A DNA stretch of 53,273 nt from Bryobacteraceae bacterium (GTDB lineage Bacteria; Acidobacteriota; Terriglobia; Bryobacterales; Bryobacteraceae). Below are positions 25,814-34,619 of this stretch, piece by piece. How positions within the stretch are numbered: position 1 is the first letter of the stretch; the number at the start of each line of letters is the position of its first letter. Location of the stretch: contig JAICXC010000018.1 of NCBI GenBank assembly GCA_025980665.1, positions 1 through 53,273 of the forward strand. The letters run 5' to 3'. The notes below the pieces were generated by a model, which saw nothing but the letters and a program-made list of their open reading frames with translations, had not been told where the DNA came from and searched no databases. The position numbers and the translations under genes are program-made.

Positions 25814-26625
25814 TCCGTGCAAGCCGCCGAATTTATTCGCCCGTTGTGGCGCCCAACCCGCCGCCCGAGCCGGATCAGGCGCCGGTCCATCTGACAGCAC
25901 TGGAAATCGCGGCTGCGGCAGCAGCCGTGGCAGTCGGCTCGCTCGCGCCGCCGTTGGGTACGCCGTTACTCGTAGAAACTGACCGAGTGCTGGGCGCACC
26001 AGCCGAGGCGATGGCGGACGTGAATGCCGGCTGGGTGGAGCTGGTGGAACGCATTCGCTTAGAGAAGACCGATGGGATGGAGGAGCTTTATCAGCTGTTC
26101 TCACGCGGAATCCGGTTCTATCTGTGCCGGCAACTAGGACCCCAGGAGCTGGATGACAAAGTCCACGACACCTTTGTGGTCGTAGTGCAAGCGATTCGAC
26201 GCGGGGAGTTGCGCGAACCAGAGCGCTTGATGGGGTTCGTCCGGACGATCGTCCGGCGCCAGGTGGCCGCCCATATCGACAAAGTCGTCCACAACCGCCG
26301 CGAACAGGCGGAATTCGATTCCACAGTCCGAGTCGTCGATCCGCGGGGAAATCCCGAGGAGGCTGCGATCTTCCGCCAGCGAATAGGGCTCATCCGGCAA
26401 GTCCTGGGAGAGCTTTCGAAGCGAGATCGAGAGATCCTGACGCGGTTCTACATTGATGAGCAGAGTCAGGACCATATCTGTTCAGAAATGGGTCTGACGG
26501 AGACCCAATTTCGCCTTCTGAAATCCCGCGCGAAAGCTCGTTTTGGCGAGCTGGGAAGAAAGAAGCTGATTCACAAAAGCCGGCCTTCAGTTTTCTTGAG
26601 AACTTCAAGGAGTGTGTCCCACTAA
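25810..26625 (+). CDS. Sigma-70 family (ECF-like) sigma factor with N-terminal extension
   Basis: A 271-residue protein. Region 2 is about residues 78-160 (GMEELYQLFSRGIRFYLCRQ, ELDDKVHDTFVVVVQAIRRG, LMGFVRTIVRRQVAAHI), and region 4 is about 205-260 (LGELSKRDREILTRFYIDE, then HICSEMGLTETQFRLLKSRA). The first 75 residues are unusual: a basic start, a Pro run (PNPPPEPDQAP) and an Ala-rich hydrophobic stretch (29-50). The ATG overlaps the CHAT stop and has a near-perfect AGGAGGTGG five bases upstream, so it is coupled to, and probably translated well with, the protease. The anti-sigma gene follows 48 bases later. Confidence 0.88.
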   Translation: MIRASRRIYSPVVAPNPPPEPDQAPVHLTALEIAAAAAAVAVGSLAPPLGTPLLVETDRVLGAPAEAMADVNAGWVELVERIRLEKTDGMEELYQLFSRGIRFYLCRQLGPQELDDKVHDTFVVVVQAIRRGELREPERLMGFVRTIVRRQVAAHIDKVVHNRREQAEFDSTVRVVDPRGNPEEAAIFRQRIGLIRQVLGELSKRDREILTRFYIDEQSQDHICSEMGLTETQFRLLKSRAKARFGELGRKKLIHKSRPSVFLRTSRSVSH

Positions 26626-26673
26626 GGAAACGACGTTCTACTTTGAAACGTGGCTCTCGTTTGATGCTCCGTT

Positions 26674-27279
26674 ATGGGAATTGTGCTGGACCCGACTAAA
26701 TGTTTCGTGACTCATCCGAATGAGGAAGTCCTCGAAGAGTACGCACTTTATCGGCTTCCGGAAGCCTTCCTGGCGCAGGTCGAGGAGCATCTTCTGCTCT
26801 GCGAGAGCTGTCAAAACACCGTAGCCGGCACCGACTCGTTCGTGGCGGCGTTGAAGATCGCGGCTAACCAGCCGACTCCCTGGAAGGGCTTTCTCCCCAA
26901 CCTTCCCAACAGAACACAACTCGCGCCAATGGCGCTAGTCATTCTGGCGCTCGTGGCGATTTGGCCACACCCCCCAGAGCTCTCCGCTCCGGTTCCAGTG
27001 AGCCTTTCCTCCCTGCGCGGCTCCAGCGTCCTGGCTTCCGCGCCCACCGGCAAACCCCTCCGCTTGAGTATCGACCAGCCCGACCTAGTGCCCACAGGGG
27101 CATACCGCCTCGAAGTGGTGGACGCCGCCGGGGCCCCCATCTGGAAGGGACGGGTATCCGATATCGACGGGAAATTCATGGCGACCCTATCTCAGCCGCT
27201 GAAAAAGGGAGTGTACTGGATCCGGCTATACGGTGTGAACTCTGAACTCCTCCGGGAATTCGGAATGTTGGCGCAGTGA
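26674..27279 (+). CDS. Membrane anti-sigma factor with zinc-binding (ZAS-like) N-terminus
   Basis: A 201-residue protein. Residues 14-46 have the anti-sigma zinc pattern His14 ... His39-x3-Cys43-x2-Cys46 (VEEHLLLCESCQN). A short hydrophobic helix (about 83-97, LAPMALVILALVAIW) would cross the membrane. The C-terminal 95 residues form a beta-rich domain (SIDQPDLVPTGAYRLEVVDA, KKGVYWIRLYG) that would be periplasmic. Its place after the sigma gene supports sequestration of that sigma factor. No clear ribosome site precedes the ATG. It is convergent with pheT, with a two-base gap. Confidence 0.75.
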   Translation: MGIVLDPTKCFVTHPNEEVLEEYALYRLPEAFLAQVEEHLLLCESCQNTVAGTDSFVAALKIAANQPTPWKGFLPNLPNRTQLAPMALVILALVAIWPHPPELSAPVPVSLSSLRGSSVLASAPTGKPLRLSIDQPDLVPTGAYRLEVVDAAGAPIWKGRVSDIDGKFMATLSQPLKKGVYWIRLYGVNSELLREFGMLAQ

Positions 27280-27281
27280 CG

Positions 27282-29267
27282 TCACAGCCTGAGTTCGTAG
27301 CCCGCCGAACGCATACCCTCGATGATTCGCGTGCGAACCAAGCCCACTTCCTCCGCCGATAGCGTCCGATCTGGGGCGCCCACGGTGAGCCGGTAGGACA
27401 GGCTGCGGGCTCCGTCCGGCAAAGCGAATTCCCGCAGGAAAACGATGGAGAGCAAGGCGTCTCCCGCGAGTTTTTCCAGAGCCGACTGAATATCGGCGAT
27501 CAGCGTGCGCGGGTTCGCCACGACTGAGAGATCGAACGCGCTTTCAGGAAAACGTCGCAGTGGCTGATAGCGCTCGGGAGTCGGCTGAAGCTGCATTAAG
27601 CGTGTCAGATCCAAATCAAGCACGGCGGCACGGCCGCCTTCGACCATCTTTGGGTGGAACTCAAACAGTCGCCCTACGTTGGTCTCGCCGCACAGAACAT
27701 CACCAGTCCGGCGAGGATGCTCGTAGGATTGCGTGGCGTCTGCCGGCCGCACGGAGACACCCGGCAAGAGGCATTCGGCCAGACGCTTGAGCTCGAAGAC
27801 GCCGGAGGCGCCATCGTCCTTAGCGAACATTGCAGCGGTGAAACGGGGCACTTCCCCATCGGGGTGGATCGCGCGGCCAATCTCGAACAGGCGGAACCGA
27901 TCGAAGTGGCGCGCGTTATCTCTGATGTTCTTCCATATGCCCGGCAGGAGGCTTGTCCGCAGTAGGTTCTGATCCGACACGATCGGGTTTGAAACCTGCA
28001 CCTGCGCCGACACATCGACGGAGAACACGCGCGCCATGTCCTCGCTGATGAAAGAATAGTTGTGGACCTCGGTGAAACCTTGTGCCGCAGCCATCTGGCG
28101 AACACTGTAGTGAAATTCGCGCTCGGGGCTGGCGGGAGGAACGCGCGCGGGCGTCAGCGGAGCCACGGGGGGTATGGAATCGTAGCCGATCATACGTCCG
28201 ACTTCTTCCACCAGATCTTCTTTGATGGTTACATCCTTGGTGGCGCGCCAAGTCGGCACAAACATGGAAAAGACGCGCGGAGCGATTTCTTCCACGCGAA
28301 ATTCGAGCGATTCGAGAATGCGGCGCACCTCGTCTTCGGGGACGGCCCGTCCGAGTTTGCGATTGAGCCAGTCGAGGGGAAGAACAACCGGGGGCAGCAC
28401 CGGAATCGGCCGATAGTTGTCGGCCAGTCCACCCACCAGGCGGACGCCGGGAGAGACTTCCTGAAGCAGAGCGAAGGCCCGCTCCAGACCACGAATGGTG
28501 TTCACCGGATCCTGCGCTTTCTCAAAGCGCATAGAAGCGTCCGTGCGCAGTCTGAGCCGGGACGAGGTTTTGCGGACGCTCGACGCATTGAAATTCGCGC
28601 TTTCCAGAACGATCCGCGTAGTGGAATTCGAAATCGCGCTGTCCGCGCCGCCGATAATGCCGGCGATGGCCACCGGCCCAGCGGAATCGGCGATCACCAG
28701 ATTGGAAGGATTGAGCGTATAAGTCTCGTCGTTCAGCGCTTTGATGGTTTCCCCAGCGCGCGCCGGGCGGACCATAATTTCACTCCCCTGGAGCTTCGCA
28801 GCATCGAAGGCGTGCATGGGCTGCGCGAGTTCCGCCAGCACATAATTCGTCACGTCGACGAGGTTGTTGATGGGATTCAAGTCCACGGCTTCCAGCCGCT
28901 GCTGCAGCCACTGTGGAGACGGCTTGACCGTGACGTTGTCGAACACTAGCGCGGAGTAGCGGGGGCACAGCGCATGGTCCTCGATAGAGACGCGCACCGC
29001 AGCGCTGCCGGGAAATTCCTGGGGCTCAACCGGATCGATCAGCTTGCGGCCCAGAATCGCGGCCACCTCGCGCGCCATGCCGTAGTGGCCCCACAGGTCG
29101 GGCCTATGCGTGAGGGACTTATTATCAATTTCGATGACGTAGTCATCGCCGTGCGCCTCAACGCCTTCCGACTCGGCGGTTTTGATGGTGATGAGCTGAG
29201 CCAACTCGCTCGGCGGCGTGTCAAGTTGGTCCACTAGATCGCGCAGCCAGTTGTAGGAAAATTTCAT
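27282..29267 (-). CDS. pheT: Phenylalanine--tRNA ligase beta subunit, short form
   Basis: A 661-residue subunit of the alpha2-beta2 enzyme that charges tRNA-Phe. It starts [13 protein letters not shown] as usual, has B3/B4 editing-region motifs ([40 protein letters not shown]), B5 (IGYDSIPPV) and the C-terminal anticodon-binding FDX-ACB domain ([14 protein letters not shown] to the end). The common bacterial beta subunit is about 800 residues. Here the EMAP/OB-type tRNA-binding insertion normally after residue 40 is missing: the chain goes from [20 protein letters not shown] straight to [20 protein letters not shown]. It lies 6 bases downstream of pheS. Confidence 0.95.
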   Translation of the reverse strand: MKFSYNWLRDLVDQLDTPPSELAQLITIKTAESEGVEAHGDDYVIEIDNKSLTHRPDLWGHYGMAREVAAILGRKLIDPVEPQEFPGSAAVRVSIEDHALCPRYSALVFDNVTVKPSPQWLQQRLEAVDLNPINNLVDVTNYVLAELAQPMHAFDAAKLQGSEIMVRPARAGETIKALNDETYTLNPSNLVIADSAGPVAIAGIIGGADSAISNSTTRIVLESANFNASSVRKTSSRLRLRTDASMRFEKAQDPVNTIRGLERAFALLQEVSPGVRLVGGLADNYRPIPVLPPVVLPLDWLNRKLGRAVPEDEVRRILESLEFRVEEIAPRVFSMFVPTWRATKDVTIKEDLVEEVGRMIGYDSIPPVAPLTPARVPPASPEREFHYSVRQMAAAQGFTEVHNYSFISEDMARVFSVDVSAQVQVSNPIVSDQNLLRTSLLPGIWKNIRDNARHFDRFRLFEIGRAIHPDGEVPRFTAAMFAKDDGASGVFELKRLAECLLPGVSVRPADATQSYEHPRRTGDVLCGETNVGRLFEFHPKMVEGGRAAVLDLDLTRLMQLQPTPERYQPLRRFPESAFDLSVVANPRTLIADIQSALEKLAGDALLSIVFLREFALPDGARSLSYRLTVGAPDRTLSAEEVGLVRTRIIEGMRSAGYELRL

Positions 29268-29273
29268 GGCTGT

Positions 29274-30299
29274 TTAGAATTGCCTCAGAAATCTGAGATC
29301 GCCGCCGGCGAATAGGCGGATATCGTCGATGCCGTAACGCATCATCGCCAGACGTGTAAGTCCCAATCCGAAGGCGAAGCCGTTCCACTGCTCGGGATCA
29401 ACGCCGCCAGCACGCAGGACCGCAGGATTCACCAGGCCGCAGGGCAGCAATTCCACCCAGCCCGAATGTTTGCATACCGGGCAGCCTTTGCCTCCGCAGA
29501 TGAGGCACTGAATATCGAGCTCGAATCCCGGCTCGACAAAGGGGAAGAATCCAGGCCGGAGGCGCACCGCGACATCACGATGGAAAATCGCCGAGAGCAG
29601 TGTCTTCATAAAGTACAGCAGGTGCGCGACCGAAACATCGCGATCCACCATCATGCCTTCGAGCTGATAAAAAGTATGCTCGTGCGAGGCATCCACTTCC
29701 TCGTTGCGGAACACTCGCCCGGGAGCAATCATCTTGAGCGGCGGACCGAATTTCTCCAGAGCCCGGATCTGCACAGGCGACGTGTGCGTCCGAAGTAGAC
29801 GGCCGTCTTTAAGCCAGAACGTGTCCTGGGCGTCGCGTGCGGGATGATCGGCTGGAATATTGAGAGCGTCGAAGTTGTAGTGTTCGGTCTCGACCTCCGG
29901 GCCGTCCATGATCGCGAATCCCAGCGACACGAACAACTCTTCGAGCTCACGCTGGACGTGCGTGATCGGATGCAGGCTGCCAGGACGAATGCCTGGAACG
30001 GGAGCCGTGAGATCGACCCATTCGGATTCCAGGCGAACGTCGATCGCCACTGAGTCGAGCGCGGTCTTGCGCTGGTCTAAACGCGTCTCCAGATCCTGCT
30101 TCACCGTATTGAGAAGCTTGCCGACGCGCGCCCGCTCCTCCGGCGCGAGCTTTCCGAAAGTCTTGCTCACCTCGGCGAGTTTGCCCTTGCGTCCGAGCGC
30201 GTCCACGCGGATCGCTTCGAGAGCATCGAGCGTGGTGGCCTGTTCGAGCGCGGAAAGGGACGTCGCATGCAGGTCGGAGATGATCTGTTCCGGCGACAC
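29274..30299 (-). CDS. pheS: Phenylalanine--tRNA ligase alpha subunit
   Basis: A 341-residue catalytic subunit of class II synthetase. The N-terminal coiled coil (about 1-85) includes LGRKGKLAEVSKTFGKLAPE. The catalytic core has HPITHVQRELEELFVSLGF and 'DGPEVETEHYNFDALNIPADHPARD', 'LRTHTSPVQIRALE' (motif 2 region) and the late GLGLTRLAMMRYGIDDIR (motif 3). Length is normal. It is preceded by an ankyrin gene (3-base gap) in what appears to be one minus-strand operon. Confidence 0.96.
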   Translation of the reverse strand: MSPEQIISDLHATSLSALEQATTLDALEAIRVDALGRKGKLAEVSKTFGKLAPEERARVGKLLNTVKQDLETRLDQRKTALDSVAIDVRLESEWVDLTAPVPGIRPGSLHPITHVQRELEELFVSLGFAIMDGPEVETEHYNFDALNIPADHPARDAQDTFWLKDGRLLRTHTSPVQIRALEKFGPPLKMIAPGRVFRNEEVDASHEHTFYQLEGMMVDRDVSVAHLLYFMKTLLSAIFHRDVAVRLRPGFFPFVEPGFELDIQCLICGGKGCPVCKHSGWVELLPCGLVNPAVLRAGGVDPEQWNGFAFGLGLTRLAMMRYGIDDIRLFAGGDLRFLRQF

Positions 30300-30301
30300 G
30301 G

Positions 30302-30859
30302 CTACAGCTTCGCTCCAATGGCTTCGAGGAACTCGACCATCTCCTGGCGTCCCGCGGTTAGCGCGAGATCGAGAGGCTTCTGGTTGTTATCGGCGCGAAC
30401 CGATACATCGCCCCCCGCAGCGATCAGAGCGCGTGCGGATTCCAGATCGCCGTTCTGAGCTGCGGAGTGCAGCGGCGCCCATCCGCCGTGTTGCCGAGCA
30501 TTCGCGTTGGCGCCATGGTCCAGCAAAAGCTGGACGATATCGGGATGTTTGCCGGCAGCCGCAGCGTGCAACGGCGTGTTGGCCATCTGATTCGTGGAGA
30601 GCGCGGTGACAGTTGCGCCTTTATTCAACAACAGACGCGCGGCGTCCACTTTCCCGAAAAACGCCGCCAAGTGCAGCGGTGTCCAACCGTCGGTACTAAT
30701 CGCGGAAACCAGCGAGCGATTTCCCGTGACCAGTTCTTCCAGGCGCGGCATGTCTCCCAGAATCGCGGCGGCAAAGATGGCCAGCGTGGGATCGGCATCC
30801 ACCAGGGCTTGAACGCGCGCAAGATCCCCGGCGCGCGCGGCTTCGAAAAGTTCCTTCAT
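30302..30859 (-). CDS. Ankyrin-repeat protein
   Basis: A 185-residue soluble protein made almost entirely of ankyrin repeats. At least four are visible: DGWTPLHLAAFFGKVDAARL, ANTPLHAAAAGKHPDIVQLL, GWAPLHSAAQNGDLESARAL and NQKPLDLALTAGRQEMVEFL, plus a capped N-terminal repeat. It would bind a protein partner. It is embedded between an unknown gene (four-base overlap at its start) and pheS, so it is coexpressed with the synthetase. No enzymatic domain is present. Confidence 0.88.
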   Translation of the reverse strand: MKELFEAARAGDLARVQALVDADPTLAIFAAAILGDMPRLEELVTGNRSLVSAISTDGWTPLHLAAFFGKVDAARLLLNKGATVTALSTNQMANTPLHAAAAGKHPDIVQLLLDHGANANARQHGGWAPLHSAAQNGDLESARALIAAGGDVSVRADNNQKPLDLALTAGRQEMVEFLEAIGAKL

Positions 30860-31317
30860 GCAGCAGGCTGGAACACCTGTTCGGCCTTGGTGATTTCCCA
30901 GCCCAGGTGATTGATATAGAATAGCAGCGCCGGCCCGGGATACACCGCGTGAAATTTCTCCCAGACCTGCTGCTGCCAGCCTTCCTTCAGGTAGCCAGCG
31001 ACGTCAGCATCCTTGGCGAAAAATCCGTCTTCGTGCGGGATTCCCTGGTAATCCAGCACGGCCCGGATCATATCCAGGTGCGAAATCAGGATGGTTTGCG
31101 AGACCTCGGAAGCGAACTCGTCGTCGTGTTCGCCGATACGCGCCCAGATTCGCGGCGCAGCTTTCCGGAGCGTCTCGGAATTCAGCTTATTGAGATACAG
31201 GACGGTCTTCACGCGGTCGTATAGCTGATAGGTCTTCAGGCGGCCTATCGAAATACTGCGGAGCAGATTGTTAAAGTTCTCCTCGCCTAATTGGAGGAAG
31301 ATATCGGAAAGCTGCAT
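30856..31317 (-). CDS. Conserved-looking protein of unknown function, first gene of the pheST operon
   Basis: A 153-residue soluble, mostly helical protein (MQLSDIFLQLGEENFNNLLR, SIGRLKTYQLYDRVKTVLYL, then LLFYINHLGWEI near the end). I recognise no family. It overlaps the ankyrin gene by four bases. A TACAAT box ends seven bases before its ATG, so the mRNA may be leaderless. No ribosome site is present, which supports that. Confidence 0.75.
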   Translation of the reverse strand: MQLSDIFLQLGEENFNNLLRSISIGRLKTYQLYDRVKTVLYLNKLNSETLRKAAPRIWARIGEHDDEFASEVSQTILISHLDMIRAVLDYQGIPHEDGFFAKDADVAGYLKEGWQQQVWEKFHAVYPGPALLFYINHLGWEITKAEQVFQPAA

Positions 31318-31322
31318 CAGAG

Positions 31323-31377
31323 CTATTGTAGCCGCTCCGCGCAGTAACGGATTTTGAATACTTCATTGCTACAATAG
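31323..31377. promoter_or_regulatory. Divergent promoters in a perfect 10-base inverted repeat
   Basis: CTATTGTAGC (31323-31332) and GCTACAATAG (31368-31377) are exact inverse copies 35 bases apart. Each arm carries an outward-facing TACAAT -10 element: one for the unknown gene/pheST operon, one for purA. No good -35 boxes are seen. Confidence 0.5.
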
Positions 31378-32718
<1,341 letters not shown>

Positions 32719-32764
32719 ACATCCCGCTCCGTCTGTTACATAATAGAGACACAGAGGTACCCCG

Positions 32765-34594
32765 ATGAAGACGTGGCAGGTTTTTGCCACACTAGCCGTC
32801 GCTAGTGTGTGCATGGGCGCAGATATGGCGCCTCCCAGAGCGGGCAAAGTGGAGATTCTTCCACTAAAGAGCGTGAAGCCCGGGATGCAGGCCACCGCCT
32901 GGACCGTTTTCCAAGGAACTGAGCCGGAAGCGATGCCGGTGGAGATCGTCGGCGTCTGGAAGAATTACCTCGGGCCGCGTCAGGATGTGATCCTTTGTAA
33001 GCTCGGCGGCAAGGGCAAAGTGACCGGGGTCGCCGCAGGCATGAGCGGCAGCCCGGTATATTTCGATGGGAAACTGATGGGCGCGATCTCCCTGCGCATG
33101 GGAGTTTTCTCGCCCGACGCGATCTGCGGTATTACGCCGATCGAGTCGATGCTCGAGATCCAGGAATTCGATACTTCCCGTCCTACCGACGCGCGGACGC
33201 CGGACAAGGTCGCACAGGCTCTCGACGCGCCGGGCGTCCCCGGGGGCTTATCAAATGACCAGCGAGCTAGTCTGCTTTCCTCCGGCGTACAACCGATCAG
33301 CACGCCGATGATGTTCTCCGGTTTCAGCACGGCCGTGTTGAAACAGTTCGAACCGGTCTTCTCGCAGATGGGCGTCACTGCGGTGCAGGGCGGCGCTTCG
33401 GCTGGGAATCTATCGGCGAAACCCGCCGCCGGATGGGAGAAGTCGCTCAACCCGGGCGAAGCCATCAGCGGCGTCCTGGTGTCGGGAGATATGTCGGCCA
33501 CCGGCATGGGAACGGTGACGTACAACGACGGGAAGCGCGTGCTGGCCTTCGGACATCCTTTCTATAACCTGGGTCCGATCAATATGCCCATGGCGAAGAG
33601 CGACATCCTGATGGTGTTCGGCTCTAGCTATCAGCCGACCAAGTTCGGCAGCGCGACTGAAGTCGTCGGGGCGCTAAAACAGGATCGCTATACCGGCATC
33701 ATGGGCGAGCTGGGCGCGGAAGCTCCCACGGTTCCGGTTCATGTGCGCGTGCGCTCACTGGGCGCGGGCGGCACGGTGATCGGCCAGAAGGATCTGAATT
33801 TCAGTGTGTTCGTGCATCAGAAGTGGACGCCTCTGCTGATGAACATGACACTGGCGAACTCCCTGCAACAGATGAACGAATTCGCCGACGAGATCACCTA
33901 TCGCGTTAGCGGCGACGTGCAACTTGCGGGCAGCGAGAAGCTCCATGTATCCACGGTGCAAACGGGCAACGATGCAATGGCGCCTGTACCTCAGATGGTG
34001 GGCGCATGGTGGGGCGACAAGTTCACGCGGCTGTTCGAGAACAACATCACTACACCGAATCTGAAGCAGGTGGAGTGTACCGTGGATCTGCTGCCGGATC
34101 GCCGGATCATGTCCGTGGACACCGCCTGGACGCCGTCCGCCGAAGTGACTGCGGGTACCGAGATTCCCGTGAAGGTGTTCCTGCGACCGTATCGGGGCGA
34201 GCGCATTGAGCAGAATATCATCGTGAAAATCCCCGCGGATCTGCCCAAGGGCGAACATCGCATTCTGCTGAGCGATGCGGTGACCCTGAATCGCCTGCAA
34301 ACCTCGGCCGTTTCTTCTAATCGATATCTGGATCTACCGGAGATGGTTTCGTTGCTCAATCAGGAAAGGGGCAACAACCGGCTGTACGTGTCAGTGGTCC
34401 AGCGCCGCCCGACGTATTACTCGGAGGACAAGACTCTACCGGCCCTGCCACTTTCGGTACTGAACGTGCTTCAAAGCCAACGGAGCGCGGGGCGCGCCTT
34501 AACAGGTATCGCCGAGAGCGCGGAGGAAGAACTTTCCATCCCGTTCGATCAGATGGTCACTGGAAGCTTCTCGCTCCCGATTGTCGTCAGATAA
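32765..34594 (+). CDS. Exported SpoIVB-type (S55) peptidase-domain protein
   Basis: A 609-residue protein with a signal peptide (WQVFATLAVASVCMGA). The S55 signature is at residues 92-98, AGMSGSPVYFDGKLMGAI, with the probable nucleophile Ser94. 'GMGTVTYNDGKRVLAFGHPF' later provides the His/Asp region typical of the family. SpoIVB cleaves a membrane signalling partner during Bacillus sporulation. In non-sporulating bacteria the role of the family is unknown. The C-terminal 300 residues are beta-rich. AGAGG precedes the ATG. It lies 25 bases before an exported beta-propeller gene. Confidence 0.85.
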   Translation: MKTWQVFATLAVASVCMGADMAPPRAGKVEILPLKSVKPGMQATAWTVFQGTEPEAMPVEIVGVWKNYLGPRQDVILCKLGGKGKVTGVAAGMSGSPVYFDGKLMGAISLRMGVFSPDAICGITPIESMLEIQEFDTSRPTDARTPDKVAQALDAPGVPGGLSNDQRASLLSSGVQPISTPMMFSGFSTAVLKQFEPVFSQMGVTAVQGGASAGNLSAKPAAGWEKSLNPGEAISGVLVSGDMSATGMGTVTYNDGKRVLAFGHPFYNLGPINMPMAKSDILMVFGSSYQPTKFGSATEVVGALKQDRYTGIMGELGAEAPTVPVHVRVRSLGAGGTVIGQKDLNFSVFVHQKWTPLLMNMTLANSLQQMNEFADEITYRVSGDVQLAGSEKLHVSTVQTGNDAMAPVPQMVGAWWGDKFTRLFENNITTPNLKQVECTVDLLPDRRIMSVDTAWTPSAEVTAGTEIPVKVFLRPYRGERIEQNIIVKIPADLPKGEHRILLSDAVTLNRLQTSAVSSNRYLDLPEMVSLLNQERGNNRLYVSVVQRRPTYYSEDKTLPALPLSVLNVLQSQRSAGRALTGIAESAEEELSIPFDQMVTGSFSLPIVVR

Positions 34595-34619
34595 AAGAGT
34601 TCGGTAGATCAAAACTCCC

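Noticed and set aside
23363..27279. Type III-E CRISPR (Craspase) locus suggested by the CHAT and sigma genes
   Set aside because: No CRISPR repeats, gRAMP effector or Csx30/Csx31-like genes are in the window, and this CHAT protein has a signal peptide.
28062..28949. Plus-strand open frame of 295 codons opposite pheT
   Set aside because: Shadow of pheT codon usage; composition atypical, no domain.
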